Assembly: GCF_030409305.1 (NCBI RefSeq) | Contig: NZ_JAUFPQ010000009.1 | Location: 358,356-422,355 of the forward strand | From: Halomonas maura | GTDB lineage: Bacteria; Pseudomonadota; Gammaproteobacteria; Pseudomonadales; Halomonadaceae | DNA: 64,000 bases | Direction of reading: 5' to 3' | Part shown: one piece after another, positions 18,527-27,675 of the stretch | How the letters are laid out: the number at the start of each line of letters is the position of its first letter | Numbering within the stretch: the first letter of the stretch is position 1 | Program-made: the position numbers and the translations under genes | Notes under the pieces: model-generated | The model's database searches: none | What the model saw: only the letters and a program-made list of their open reading frames with translations | What the model was told of the DNA's origin: nothing

Positions 18527-18675
18527 AGGAATCTCCTGAGAAGTGGGTGAGCGTGAAGTGGCAGCGATCATACCAGCCACCGGCAGCGCCAGGGAGGCCC
18601 GAGGCCATTGACCGGCGCTATGCCGGTAATAAAAAATGCTATCGGTCAGATGGCCTGTTCATAAGAGACCCCACC

Positions 18676-19329
18676 ATGAAAACCGAGATGAAGCAGCTGC
18701 TCGAGCGCAACCGCGACTGGGCGGAGAGCGTGAGCCGCCAGGATCCCGACTTCTTCGCCCGCCTCTCCCAGCAGCAGAATCCCGATTACCTGTGGATCGG
18801 CTGCTCGGACAGCCGGGTGCCGGCCAACCAGATCATCGACCTGCCGCCGGGCGAGGTGTTCGTCCACCGCAACGTGGCCAACCTGCTCCATCACAACGAC
18901 ATGAACGCCCTGTCGGTGGTGCAGTTCGCCGTGGACGTGCTCAAGGTCAAGCACATCATGATCGTCGGCCACTACGGCTGCGGCGGCGTCAAGGCCGCGG
19001 TCACCGGCGGCGAGTGCGGTATCGTCGACTACTGGCTGCACTCGGTACGCGAGCTCTACAGCCTGCATCGCCCGACCCTCGAGCATCTGCCGCTGGAGCA
19101 GCAGGTCGACCGCATGTGCGAGCTCAACGTCCAGGCCCAGGTCAACAACCTGTGCCGCACCAAGATCATCCAGCGCGCCTGGCAGCGCGGCCAGGCGCTC
19201 GCCGTGCACGGCTGGGTCTACGGCCTGAGCGACGGCCGGATCACCGACCTGGAGTGCAGCGTCACCGGCCTGGACCAGGTCTCCACCCTGTATCGGATCG
19301 ATCGTGTCATGTCCGCCGACAGCGACTGA
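18676..19329 (+). CDS. can: Beta-class carbonic anhydrase
   Basis: Interconverts carbon dioxide and bicarbonate; cytosolic zinc enzyme. The 217 aa match E. coli Can in length and pattern: zinc ligands from WIGCSDSRVPAN (with the Asp/Arg dyad) and GHYGCGGVKAA. The start at 18676 (MKTEMKQLLERN) is the family start; longer readings run into the divergent gor leader. It is divergent from gor. Confidence 0.96.
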   Translation: MKTEMKQLLERNRDWAESVSRQDPDFFARLSQQQNPDYLWIGCSDSRVPANQIIDLPPGEVFVHRNVANLLHHNDMNALSVVQFAVDVLKVKHIMIVGHYGCGGVKAAVTGGECGIVDYWLHSVRELYSLHRPTLEHLPLEQQVDRMCELNVQAQVNNLCRTKIIQRAWQRGQALAVHGWVYGLSDGRITDLECSVTGLDQVSTLYRIDRVMSADSD

Positions 19330-19360
19330 GCCCGCCGCAACCACCGAGTCCACGGCACCG

Positions 19361-19388
19361 GCGCCCGACCCCGTTATGCGTCGGGCGC
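19361..19388. terminator. Hairpin downstream of carbonic anhydrase
   Basis: A 9-bp stem GCGCCCGAC/GTCGGGCGC with a 10-base loop, 32 bp after the can stop. It has no T-tract. It may end can transcription ahead of the ABC operon. A second hairpin (GCGCCTCG/CGAGGCGC, 19471-19491) lies in the leader of the next gene. Confidence 0.4.
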
Positions 19389-19525
19389 ATGAGCCAAGTC
19401 ACCATTTCGATTGTCTTCCCCCCGCCGGCCTCCTATGTTGAGGGACGTACCGAAACGGTCGTTTGCTTCTGCGCCTCGCCCGCCGAGGCGCCTCCAACAA
19501 CAATCCATCCGGCACGGAACGACAC

Positions 19526-21103
19526 ATGACACTCAACAAGACTCTGCTGGCCAGCGTCATCGGCGCCGCCATGACCACGGCTGCCCTGAGCCCGGCCGCC
19601 GCCCAGGCCGAGACCACCCTGCGCATGGCCTACGACGCCGACCCGGTCTCGCTCGATATCCACGAACAGCTGTCCGGCGGCATCCTGCAGCTCTCCCACA
19701 TGACCTTCGACCCGCTGGTGCGCTGGACCCGGGACCTCGAGTTCGAGCCGCGCCTGGCCACCGACTGGGAGCAGGTCGACCCCACCACCATGCGCATGAC
19801 CCTGCGCGAAGGCGTCGAGTTCCACAGCGGCAATGCCTTCACCGCCGAGGACGTGGTGTGGACCGTCGAGCGCTTGAAGCGCAGCCCCGACTTCAAGGCG
19901 ATCTTCGAGCCGATCGCCGAGGTCACCGCCGTCGATGCGCACACGGTGGAATTCACCACCGCCAAGCCCTATCCGCTGCTGCCGAACCTCGCCACCTACA
20001 TCTTTCCGATGGACAGCGCGTTCTATTCCGGCAACGACGCCGACGGCGATCCCAAGGACGAGATCGTCAAGAACGGCAACTCCTACGCCTCGCGCCACCT
20101 CTCCGGCACCGGTCCCTACGAGGTCACCGATCGCCGGCAGGGCGTGCGCATCGCCTTCGAGCGCAACGACGCGTACTGGGACGAGAGTTCGCCGGGCAAC
20201 GTCGACAGGATCGTCATGACGCCGATCAGCGAGAACGCTACCCGCGTGGCCGCGCTGCTCTCCGGCGATGTCGACTTCATCGCCCCGGTGCCGCCCAATG
20301 ACCTGGCGCGCATCCGCGCCGACGAGGACGCCAAGCTGGTCACCATGTCCGGCACCCGGATCATCCTCTTCCACATGAACCAGGAGCGGGTCGAGGCCTT
20401 CCAGGACCCGCGGGTACGCCAGGCCTTCGCCTATGCCATCAACCAGCAAGGCATCGCCGACCGGCTGATGAAGGGCTTCGCCACCCCGGCGGCCCAGTTC
20501 TCGCCACAGGGCTATGCCGGCCATGTCGACAGCCTCGCGCCGCGCCATGACCTGGAGAAGGCCAAGCAGCTGATGGCCGAGGCCGGCTATGAGGACGGCT
20601 TCGAGATCACCATGATGGCGCCCAACAACCGCTACGTGAACGATGCCAAGATCGCCCAGGCGGTGGCCGCCATGCTGGCGCGCATCAACGTCAGCGTGGA
20701 TCTCAAGACCCTGCCCAAGGCCCAGTACTGGGGCGAATACGACGACCGCGCCGCCGACATGATGATGATCGGCTGGCACGCCGACACCGAGGACTCGGCG
20801 AACTTCCACGAGTACCTCACTGCCTGCCCGGATGCCGACAGCGGCGCCGGCCAGTACAACGCCGGCAACTACTGCAATCCGGAGCTCGACCAGCTGGTCG
20901 CCGAGGCCAACCTGGAGGTCGACCTCGCCAAGCGCGCCGAGATGCTCCAGCAGGTCGAGCAGGCGCTGTATGACGACGCGGCCTTCATCCCGCTGCACTG
21001 GCAGGACCTGGCCTGGGCCGCCACCGACAACGCCGACATCGCGCCGGTCCTCAACGTGATGAACTTCCCCTACCTCGGGGACCTGGTCATCGCGGAAGAG
21101 TAA
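19526..21103 (+). CDS. ABC transporter substrate-binding protein (peptide/opine type)
   Basis: A 525-aa periplasmic binding protein of the SBP_bac_5 family. It has a Sec signal (MTLNKTLLASVIGAAMTTAA, cleaved around AQA-ETT), the N-terminal TLRMAYDADPVSLDIHEQ and the lobe-II stretch VRQAFAYAINQQGIADRLM. It is the first gene of a five-gene dipeptide-type importer. The ATG at 19526 begins the signal peptide. Substrate cannot be fixed from sequence; peptides, opines or glutathione are all possible. Confidence 0.92.
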   Translation: MTLNKTLLASVIGAAMTTAALSPAAAQAETTLRMAYDADPVSLDIHEQLSGGILQLSHMTFDPLVRWTRDLEFEPRLATDWEQVDPTTMRMTLREGVEFHSGNAFTAEDVVWTVERLKRSPDFKAIFEPIAEVTAVDAHTVEFTTAKPYPLLPNLATYIFPMDSAFYSGNDADGDPKDEIVKNGNSYASRHLSGTGPYEVTDRRQGVRIAFERNDAYWDESSPGNVDRIVMTPISENATRVAALLSGDVDFIAPVPPNDLARIRADEDAKLVTMSGTRIILFHMNQERVEAFQDPRVRQAFAYAINQQGIADRLMKGFATPAAQFSPQGYAGHVDSLAPRHDLEKAKQLMAEAGYEDGFEITMMAPNNRYVNDAKIAQAVAAMLARINVSVDLKTLPKAQYWGEYDDRAADMMMIGWHADTEDSANFHEYLTACPDADSGAGQYNAGNYCNPELDQLVAEANLEVDLAKRAEMLQQVEQALYDDAAFIPLHWQDLAWAATDNADIAPVLNVMNFPYLGDLVIAEE

Positions 21104-21200
21104 GCCACGCCGGCCCACCCGGGCCGGCAAGCCCGAAACCCTGACCCGGTGACACGCTCCCTGGCGCGTGTCACCCCGTATTGCCCACGGGACGCCCCCC

Positions 21201-22247
21201 ATGATCGCCTTTCTGATCAAGCGCCTCTTCCATGCGCTGCTGGTGATGTTCGTCATCAGCGTGATCGCCTTCGCCATCCAGGACAACCTGGGCGACCCCA
21301 TCCAGCAGATGGTCGGCCAGTCCGTGCCGGAGAGCGAGCGCGAGGCCCTGCGCGAGGAACTCGGCCTCAACGACCCCTTCGCGGTCCAGTACCTGCGCTT
21401 CGCCGCCAACGCGGTGCAGTTCGACTTCGGCTATTCCTACGTCTTCAACGAGCCGACCACCGAGGTCATCCTGCGCCACCTGCCGGCGACGCTGGAGCTG
21501 GTGGCCGCCTCGACCTTGCTGATCATCGCCCTGTCGATCCCGATCGGGGTCTACAGCGCCATCAAGCCACGCGCCTGGCTGTCACGCCTCTTCATGGGCG
21601 TGTCGATCATCGGCATCTCGATCCCGGTGTTCCTGACCGCCATCGTGCTGATCCAGCTGTTCGCCATCGGCGTGTCCTGGAGCCCCTTTCCCGGCGACAC
21701 CGGCTGGGGCGCCTGGCTCAATGACCTGCTGACCACCGACGGCGGCATGCCGGCCTATGGCCGCGGCAACCCGGTGCCCGTCTTCGGCACCTGGGAGACC
21801 AACTTCGCCTCCCTCGAGGGGCTGACCTACCTGGTCCTGCCGGCCATCTCGCTGGCCTCGATCATGCTGCCGCTGTTCATCCGCCTGATCCGCGCCGAGA
21901 TGCTCGAGGTGCTGCAGTCCGACTACGTCAAGTTCGCCCGGGCCAAGGGACTCTCGCCGCGGCGCATCTACTTCCTGCATGCGCTGAAGAACACCATGCT
22001 GCCGGTGATCACCGTCGGCGGGGTGCAGATCGGCACCCTGGTGGCCTACACCATCCTCACCGAGACGGTGTTCCAGTGGCCGGGCATGGGCCTGATGTTC
22101 CTCGACGCCATCGAGCGTTCCGACATTCCGCTGATCGTCACCTACCTGATGATCGTGGGGCTGATCTTCGTGATCACCAACACCCTGGTCGACCTGATCT
22201 ACGGCCTGGTGAACCCCACCGTCAAGCTGACAGGAAAGCCCGCATGA
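21201..22247 (+). CDS. ABC transporter permease (DppB-like)
   Basis: A 348-aa inner-membrane permease with an N-terminal helix (LIKRLFHALLVMFVISVIAF), the DppB-type periplasmic loop and the cytoplasmic EAA motif region (DYVKFARAKGLSPRRIYFLH) that docks the ATPase. The ATG at 21201 is preferred over an upstream reading. It overlaps the next permease by the ATGA arrangement, so the two are translationally coupled. Confidence 0.93.
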   Translation: MIAFLIKRLFHALLVMFVISVIAFAIQDNLGDPIQQMVGQSVPESEREALREELGLNDPFAVQYLRFAANAVQFDFGYSYVFNEPTTEVILRHLPATLELVAASTLLIIALSIPIGVYSAIKPRAWLSRLFMGVSIIGISIPVFLTAIVLIQLFAIGVSWSPFPGDTGWGAWLNDLLTTDGGMPAYGRGNPVPVFGTWETNFASLEGLTYLVLPAISLASIMLPLFIRLIRAEMLEVLQSDYVKFARAKGLSPRRIYFLHALKNTMLPVITVGGVQIGTLVAYTILTETVFQWPGMGLMFLDAIERSDIPLIVTYLMIVGLIFVITNTLVDLIYGLVNPTVKLTGKPA

Positions 22248-23200
22248 CCATCCCGACCTCCCCTCTCGAGCGCTCCCCCACGACGAGCCGCCGGGAGCGC
22301 CTGCGCGACTCCTACCTGCTCTACAGCTTCCTGCGCGACCCGATCGCCCAGCTCAGCCTGCTGGTGTTCATCGTGCTGGTGGCCGCCGCCGTGCTGGCGC
22401 CCTGGCTGGCGCCGATGAACCCCTACGACCTGGCCCAGATCGATATCCTGGCCTCGGAGCTGCCGCCCTTGTGGATCGACGGCAGCGATCCGGCCTACCT
22501 GATGGGCACCGACGCCCAGGGCCGCGACCTGCTCTCGACCATCCTCTACGGGGCCCGGGTGTCGCTGATCATCGGCTTCGGCGCGGTGGCCATGCAGGCC
22601 GCCCTCGGCGTCTGCTTCGGCCTGCTGGCCGGCTACCTGGGCGGGCGGGTCGACGCCTTCCTGATGCGCCTGGCCGACATCCAGCTGTCGTTCTCCACCC
22701 TGATGGTGGCGATCGTGGTCGGCGCCCTGTTCAAGGCGATCTTCGGCGGCGCCACCTACAGCGCCTATGCCGTGCCGCTGCTGGTGCTGATCATCGGCCT
22801 GGCCGAGTGGCCCCAGTACGCGCGCACCGTGCGCGCCTCGGTGCTCGCCGAGAAGGGCAAGGAATACGTCGACGCCGCCCGGGTGATGGGCCTCTCCAGC
22901 CGGCGCATCATGTTCCGCCACATCCTGCCCAACACCCTGTCGCCGATCTTCGTCATCTCCACCGTCCAGGTGGCCAACGCCATCATCTCCGAGGCGGCGC
23001 TGTCCTTCCTCGGCCTCGGCATGCCCGAGACCCAGCCGTCGCTGGGCTCGCTGATCAAGTCCGGCTTCGACTACATCCAGTCCGGCTCCTGGTGGATCAC
23101 CCTGATCCCCGGCCTGGTGCTGGTGGTGCTGGTGCTGGTGATCAACCTGCTCGGCGACTGGTTGCGCGACGTGCTCAACCCGCGTCTCTACAAGGGCTGA
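22244..23200 (+). CDS. ABC transporter permease (DppC-like)
   Basis: A 318-aa second permease with the N-terminal OppC-type helix, LMGTDAQGRDLLSTILYGAR and the EAA loop EYVDAARVMGLSSRRIMFRH. Its start overlaps the DppB-like stop by 4 bp. Its 3' end (encoding DVLNPRLYKG) is partly duplicated in the following intergenic region. Confidence 0.93.
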   Translation: MTIPTSPLERSPTTSRRERLRDSYLLYSFLRDPIAQLSLLVFIVLVAAAVLAPWLAPMNPYDLAQIDILASELPPLWIDGSDPAYLMGTDAQGRDLLSTILYGARVSLIIGFGAVAMQAALGVCFGLLAGYLGGRVDAFLMRLADIQLSFSTLMVAIVVGALFKAIFGGATYSAYAVPLLVLIIGLAEWPQYARTVRASVLAEKGKEYVDAARVMGLSSRRIMFRHILPNTLSPIFVISTVQVANAIISEAALSFLGLGMPETQPSLGSLIKSGFDYIQSGSWWITLIPGLVLVVLVLVINLLGDWLRDVLNPRLYKG

Positions 23201-23248
23201 TTCCATGCATCGTCTCGATAACGTTTATCGGCCACAAGGGCGCCGGCA

Positions 23249-23291
23249 CGACGTGCTCAACCCGCGGCTCTTCGTGCGGCACAAGGGCTGA
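23249..23291 (+). repeat. Partial duplicate of the preceding permease gene's 3' end
   Basis: CGACGTGCTCAACCCGCG at 23249-23266 repeats 23167-23184 exactly, and ACAAGGGCTGA at 23281-23291 repeats the gene's last 11 bases (23190-23200), stop included. A 9-base insert separates the two blocks relative to the original. The copy lies between the permease stop and the ATPase start. Confidence 0.8.
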
Positions 23292-23306
23292 GGCCAAGGA
23301 GTTTTC

Positions 23307-24326
23307 ATGTCACTTCTCGAAGTCAACAACCTCGACGTGCGCTTCGCCCTGCGCCGTGGCGACGTCCAGGCACTGCGCGACGTCTGCTTCAGCCTGGATC
23401 GTGGCGAGCGCCTGGGGATCGTCGGCGAGTCCGGCGCCGGCAAGTCGGTGGCGGCCTTCAGCCTGCTCAACCTGATCGCCAGGCCGGGCTACATCGCCGG
23501 CGGCAGCATCCGCTTCGACGGCCAGGAACTCATCGGCATGCGCGACCGGGCCCTGCGCCGCATCCGCGGCCATCGCATCTCGCTGATCTTCCAGGACCCG
23601 ATGATGACCCTCAATCCGGTGCTGACCATCGGCGAGCAGATGGTCGAATGCCTCAAGGCCCACCGGCGCATCTCGACCCGCGACGCCCGGGCGATCTCGC
23701 TGCGCCGGCTGGAGCAGGTGCAGATCCCCTCCCCGTCGGCGCGCCTCGACCAGTACCCCCATGAGCTGTCCGGGGGCATGCGTCAGCGGGTGATCATCGC
23801 CATCGCGTTGCTGCTCGACCCGGACATCATCATCGCCGACGAGCCCACCACGGCGCTCGACGTGACCATCCAGGCCGAGATCATGGCGCTGTTGCTCGAG
23901 CTCTGCGAGGAGCACAACGTGGGCCTGGTGCTGATCACCCACGACCTCGGCGTGGTCAGCCAGGTCACCCAGCGCATGCTGGTGATGTACGCCGGCCGGG
24001 TCATCGAGCAGGGCCCGACCCGGGAGATCATCAACGATCCCCAGCATCCCTACACCCAGGGGCTGATCAACGCCCTGCCGCAGATGGCCACGCCCGGCTC
24101 GCGGCTCAATCAGATCCCCGGCAGCATGCCGTCACTGGACAACCTGCCGAGCGGCTGTGCCTTCCACCCGCGCTGCGGCTTCGTGACGCGCGCCGACGGC
24201 TCGACGCGCCAGGCCTGTGTCGATCGGGTGCCCGGCTTCGTGACCTCCGGCAACTGCCAGGCGGCCTGCCACATGGTCGCCGAGATGATCGAACACGAAC
24301 GCCTTCCGGCCGAGGAGCAAGTCTGA
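23307..24326 (+). CDS. ABC transporter ATP-binding protein (DppD-like)
   Basis: A 339-aa ATPase with Walker [12 protein letters not shown], signature LSGGMRQRV, Walker [14 protein letters not shown], the H-loop THDLG and the C-terminal oligopeptide-transporter extension with its cysteine-containing block ([11 protein letters not shown]). The gap to the permease (106 bp) is larger than elsewhere in the operon because of the duplicated segment. Its TGA overlaps the next ATG. Confidence 0.94.
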   Translation: MSLLEVNNLDVRFALRRGDVQALRDVCFSLDRGERLGIVGESGAGKSVAAFSLLNLIARPGYIAGGSIRFDGQELIGMRDRALRRIRGHRISLIFQDPMMTLNPVLTIGEQMVECLKAHRRISTRDARAISLRRLEQVQIPSPSARLDQYPHELSGGMRQRVIIAIALLLDPDIIIADEPTTALDVTIQAEIMALLLELCEEHNVGLVLITHDLGVVSQVTQRMLVMYAGRVIEQGPTREIINDPQHPYTQGLINALPQMATPGSRLNQIPGSMPSLDNLPSGCAFHPRCGFVTRADGSTRQACVDRVPGFVTSGNCQAACHMVAEMIEHERLPAEEQV

Positions 24327-25372
24327 TGAGTTCGACCACGACATCCGCCGCGCCGGAGACGGCCGGCCCGCTGCTGTCCCTGCGCGGCCTGGAGAAGCGC
24401 TTCTCGCTCTCCGGTGACTTCCTGGAACAGCTCAAGTTCAAGGGCGGCAAGCTGGTTCGCGAACAGCAATACGTGCACGCCATCAACGGCGTCGACCTGG
24501 ACATCCAGCGCGGCGAGGCGCTGTGCGTGGTGGGGGAATCCGGCTGCGGCAAGTCCACCGTCGCCCGCACGGTGATGGGCCTGATCACGCCCAGCGGCGG
24601 CGAGATCCACTACGACGGCGAGCGCATCGACGATCGCACCACCAAGGCGCTGATGCCCTATCGCCGGCGCATGCAGATGATCTTCCAGAACCCCTATGCC
24701 TCGCTGAACCCGCGCATGACCATCCAGCAGACCCTGGAGGAGCCGATCCGGCTTCACCATCCGGAGTGGTCGCCGCAGCGGGTCAAGGACCAGGTCGCCG
24801 AGGTGATGGCCTCGGTGGGCATCGCCCCGGACTGGGGCGCTCGCTACGGCCACGAGTTCTCCGGCGGGCAGCGCCAACGCATCGCCATCGCCCGGGCGCT
24901 GGCGGTGGACCCGGAGTTCATCGTCGCCGACGAGCCGATCTCGGCGCTGGACGTCTCCATCCAGGCCCAGGTGCTCAACCTGCTGATGGAGGCCCAGCGT
25001 GAGCGCCACCTCACCTACCTGTTCATCACCCACGATCTGGCGGTGGTCGAGCACTTCGGTACCCGGGTGGCGGTGATGTATCTGGGGCGGGTCTGCGAGG
25101 TGGCGCCCACCGCCACGCTGTTCGCCACCCCCCGGCATCCCTACACCCAGGCCCTGATGTCGGCGATACCGCGGCTCGAGGACGAGCGTCCCCAGCACCT
25201 GCGCCTCGCGGGCGAGGTGCCCACGCCGGTCGACCTGCCTTCCGGATGTGTCTTTCATGGCCGCTGCCCCCACGCCGATGCGCGTTGCCGCAGCGAGGTG
25301 CCCGCGCTGATCGCCACCGACGAGGGCGGCCGAGTCGCCTGCCATGGGGTGGAGGAAGGTCGCATCGGCTGA
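24326..25372 (+). CDS. ABC transporter ATP-binding protein (DppF-like)
   Basis: A 348-aa second ATPase with Walker A GESGCGKSTVAR, signature FSGGQRQRIAIARAL, Walker B FIVADEPISALDV and the C-terminal SGCVFHGRCPHA motif. It overlaps the previous gene by one base. With the binding protein, two permeases and the DppD-like ATPase it completes an importer. Confidence 0.94.
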   Translation: MSSTTTSAAPETAGPLLSLRGLEKRFSLSGDFLEQLKFKGGKLVREQQYVHAINGVDLDIQRGEALCVVGESGCGKSTVARTVMGLITPSGGEIHYDGERIDDRTTKALMPYRRRMQMIFQNPYASLNPRMTIQQTLEEPIRLHHPEWSPQRVKDQVAEVMASVGIAPDWGARYGHEFSGGQRQRIAIARALAVDPEFIVADEPISALDVSIQAQVLNLLMEAQRERHLTYLFITHDLAVVEHFGTRVAVMYLGRVCEVAPTATLFATPRHPYTQALMSAIPRLEDERPQHLRLAGEVPTPVDLPSGCVFHGRCPHADARCRSEVPALIATDEGGRVACHGVEEGRIG

Positions 25373-25406
25373 GCCGCGGGATCTGGCATACTACGCGCGT
25401 TGAACT

Positions 25407-25441
25407 ACCGACAGGCGGGCGTGATCCGGCCGCCTGTCGGT
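25407..25441. terminator. Hairpin after the ABC operon
   Basis: A 12-bp perfect stem ACCGACAGGCGG/CCGCCTGTCGGT with an 11-base loop, 34 bp after the last ATPase gene. It lacks a long T-run. It is a plausible operon end, though it could also regulate the LysR gene beginning 80 bp later. Confidence 0.5.
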
Positions 25442-25521
25442 TCATGCGGCGCTGGCAAGCGCCACACCGCGACGTCCGGCCGATGTTACCCCGTCGGCCG
25501 GCCGTCGGAGCGAGGGTTGAT

Positions 25522-26463
25522 ATGGAACTACGCTGGCTGGACGACTTCATCGCCCTGGCCCGTACCCGGCACTTCTCGCGAGCGGCGGAGGAGCAGAACG
25601 TCACCCAGCCGACCTTCTCCCGACGCATCAAGCTGCTCGAGGAGGAAATGGGCACCGTGCTGGTCAATCGTCAGACCCTGCCCCTCTCCCTGACCCCCGG
25701 CGGGGAGGAGTTCCTCGCCTTGTGCCAGGAGGTGACCCGACGCGTCGCCACCACCCGCGAGCGGCTGGGCCAGCTGGCCGAGGCCAGTGCCAGTCGCATC
25801 CGCCTGGCGGCGCCCCAGAGCCTGCTCGCCCACTTCCTGCCGGCATGGCTGGCCCGCTGGACCTCCCCCCCGCCGCTGACCCCCTACCTGCGGGCCACCG
25901 GCTGGCTCGCCGAGGACTACTTCCAGGCGCTGGCCCGCGACGAGTGCGACCTGGCGCTCTGCTACTGGCCGGCCATTCCCTGCCCGCTGGCCTTGGCTAC
26001 CGAAGGCCTGGAGCACCGGGTCCTGGGGCAGGAACGCCTGCTGCCGGTGTCCCTGCCGGACGCCGGCGGGCGTCCGCGCTTCTCCCTGGAGGACGCCGGG
26101 CGACGGCCGGTCCCCCTGATCGCCTACCATCCCCGGGGACTGATCGATACCGTCATCCGCAGCCACCTCCAGCGCCAGGCGGACACACCGACCTTCAGCG
26201 TGCTCAACGAGAGCATCCAGAGCAGCAACATCCGCGAGCTGGTCGGGCTGGGCTACGGGCTGGGCTGGCTGCCGCAGCGCTCGGTCCAGGACGCCCTGGC
26301 CGGCGGCGAGCTGGTGGCGGCCGGAGGCCCCCGCTGGGAGGTGCCGTTGGAGATCCGCCTCTACCGCCATCGTGCCACCCCCCACCGCGCGGTGGCCGCC
26401 CTCTGGCAGGCCCTCGAGGCCCCGGACACGACGCCGTCTTCCCGCGGCGCGAAACCCCGATGA
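25522..26463 (+). CDS. LysR-family regulator (HypT-like)
   Basis: A 313-aa LysR protein with the N-terminal helix-turn-helix MELRWLDDFIALARTRHFSR..QPTFSRRIKLLEEEMG and a C-terminal effector domain. The WLxDF and TQPxFSRRI signature resembles E. coli HypT (YjiE). The gene at 61.5 kb is a paralog with the same signature. The ATG at 25522 is the family start. It overlaps the next gene by ATGA, so the two are co-translated. Confidence 0.85.
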   Translation: MELRWLDDFIALARTRHFSRAAEEQNVTQPTFSRRIKLLEEEMGTVLVNRQTLPLSLTPGGEEFLALCQEVTRRVATTRERLGQLAEASASRIRLAAPQSLLAHFLPAWLARWTSPPPLTPYLRATGWLAEDYFQALARDECDLALCYWPAIPCPLALATEGLEHRVLGQERLLPVSLPDAGGRPRFSLEDAGRRPVPLIAYHPRGLIDTVIRSHLQRQADTPTFSVLNESIQSSNIRELVGLGYGLGWLPQRSVQDALAGGELVAAGGPRWEVPLEIRLYRHRATPHRAVAALWQALEAPDTTPSSRGAKPR

Positions 26464-27497
26464 CGCCGGGGCGTCACCGGGCGCGCTTTCGTCCCGCCCC
26501 GGGGCTCGCCAATCGCCATGTGCAGACGCTGCTGCCGCGCCTGCTACCCGGGCCCGCTCTGCAGCTGCGCGAGGAGATCCTCGAGCTGCCCGACGGCGAC
26601 TTCGTCGAGCTGGCCTGGGCCGCCCCGCCCCCCGGCGAGCCCGCGCCGCTGTTCGTGCTGTTCCACGGGCTCGAGGGCTCGCGGCGCTCGCCGTATGCCC
26701 GCCAGCTGCTTGCGGCGGCCCGGCACCGGGGCTGGCGCGCCGTGCTGATGCATTTCCGGGGCTGCGGGGCGCATCCCAACCGGCTGCCCCGGGCCTACCA
26801 CAGTGGCGATACCACCGATGCCCATTGGCTGCTGAGCCGGCTGGCACGGCGCTATCCTGGGGTGCCCCGGGTGGCCTGCGGGGTGTCGCTGGGCGCCAAT
26901 ATGCTGCTCAAGCTGCTCGCCGAGAACCCCGACGACGCGCTCGGCCTCGCCGGGGCCATCGCCATCGCCCCGCCCCTGGACCTGGCCGGCTGCGCGGACA
27001 CCCTGGAGCGCGGCGTCGCCCGGCTCTACCAGCGCCACCTGCTGCGGGCCCTCAAGGCCAAGGTCGCGCCGCGTCTCGACGCCGGCACGCTGCCCCTCTC
27101 GCTGTCTCCCGCCCAGCTGGCGCGGCTCACCACCCTGCGCGGCTACGACGACGCCGTGACCGCGCCGCTGCACGGCTTCGCCGACGCGGCCGACTACTAC
27201 CGCCGGGCCTCCGCCGGTCCCCGCCTCGGCGGCATTCGCCTGCCGACGCTGATCGTGCATGCCGACGACGACCCCTTCATGCCGCGGCCCCTGTATGACG
27301 AGCTGGACCTCGGCCCCGGCATTCGTCTGGAGACCGCCCGGCAGGGTGGCCATGTGGGATTCGTGGAATGGCGCCACGGCCGCCTGGCCAGCTGGTTGAC
27401 GCGGCGGGTCGCCCGCCAGCTGGACGACTGGCAGGCGACCGGACGGTGCGGTCGGACTACCCCGGGCCCCGGTCACGCGAATCCCTCCGGCGCCTGA
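26460..27497 (+). CDS. Alpha/beta hydrolase, YheT family
   Basis: A 345-aa serine hydrolase of the YheT/UPF0017 type. Visible features are NRHVQTLLPRLL at the N-terminus, the oxyanion-region FHGLEGSRRSPYARQL, the family motif MHFRGCGAHPNRLPRAYHSG, the nucleophile elbow GVSLGANMLL, an Asp in VHADDDPFMP and the catalytic His in QGGHVGFVEW. The substrate is unknown. It is coupled to the LysR gene by a 4-bp overlap, so the regulator may control it. Confidence 0.87.
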   Translation: MTPGRHRARFRPAPGLANRHVQTLLPRLLPGPALQLREEILELPDGDFVELAWAAPPPGEPAPLFVLFHGLEGSRRSPYARQLLAAARHRGWRAVLMHFRGCGAHPNRLPRAYHSGDTTDAHWLLSRLARRYPGVPRVACGVSLGANMLLKLLAENPDDALGLAGAIAIAPPLDLAGCADTLERGVARLYQRHLLRALKAKVAPRLDAGTLPLSLSPAQLARLTTLRGYDDAVTAPLHGFADAADYYRRASAGPRLGGIRLPTLIVHADDDPFMPRPLYDELDLGPGIRLETARQGGHVGFVEWRHGRLASWLTRRVARQLDDWQATGRCGRTTPGPGHANPSGA

Positions 27498-27554
27498 GCG
27501 TCCGACCGTCGAGGCACCGTCGCGAGCCCGTGATGGAAAGAAGTAAAAAAAGTC

Positions 27555-27567
27555 GGGTTCTTAACCC
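27555..27567. repeat. Short palindrome upstream of the helical-protein gene
   Basis: GGGTT-CTT-AACCC, preceded by a run of A (27545-27551), lies about 110 bp before the next gene. It could end transcription of the YheT gene on the opposite strand sense or be an operator; it is too short to decide. Confidence 0.3.
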
Positions 27568-27675
27568 ATGTTGGCAGACCTGATCGGGGTTCTTCCCTAG
27601 GCTGAGGCGTGTCCCAAGGCATACCGAGCCGGTCCGCCGAGGGGCAGCCATGACAACAAGACGGTGGGACACATC

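Noticed and set aside
27527..27675. FNR box upstream of the second helical protein
   Set aside because: TTGGCAGACCTGAT has wrong bases in both half-sites; unlike the 8.3-kb site it is not convincing.
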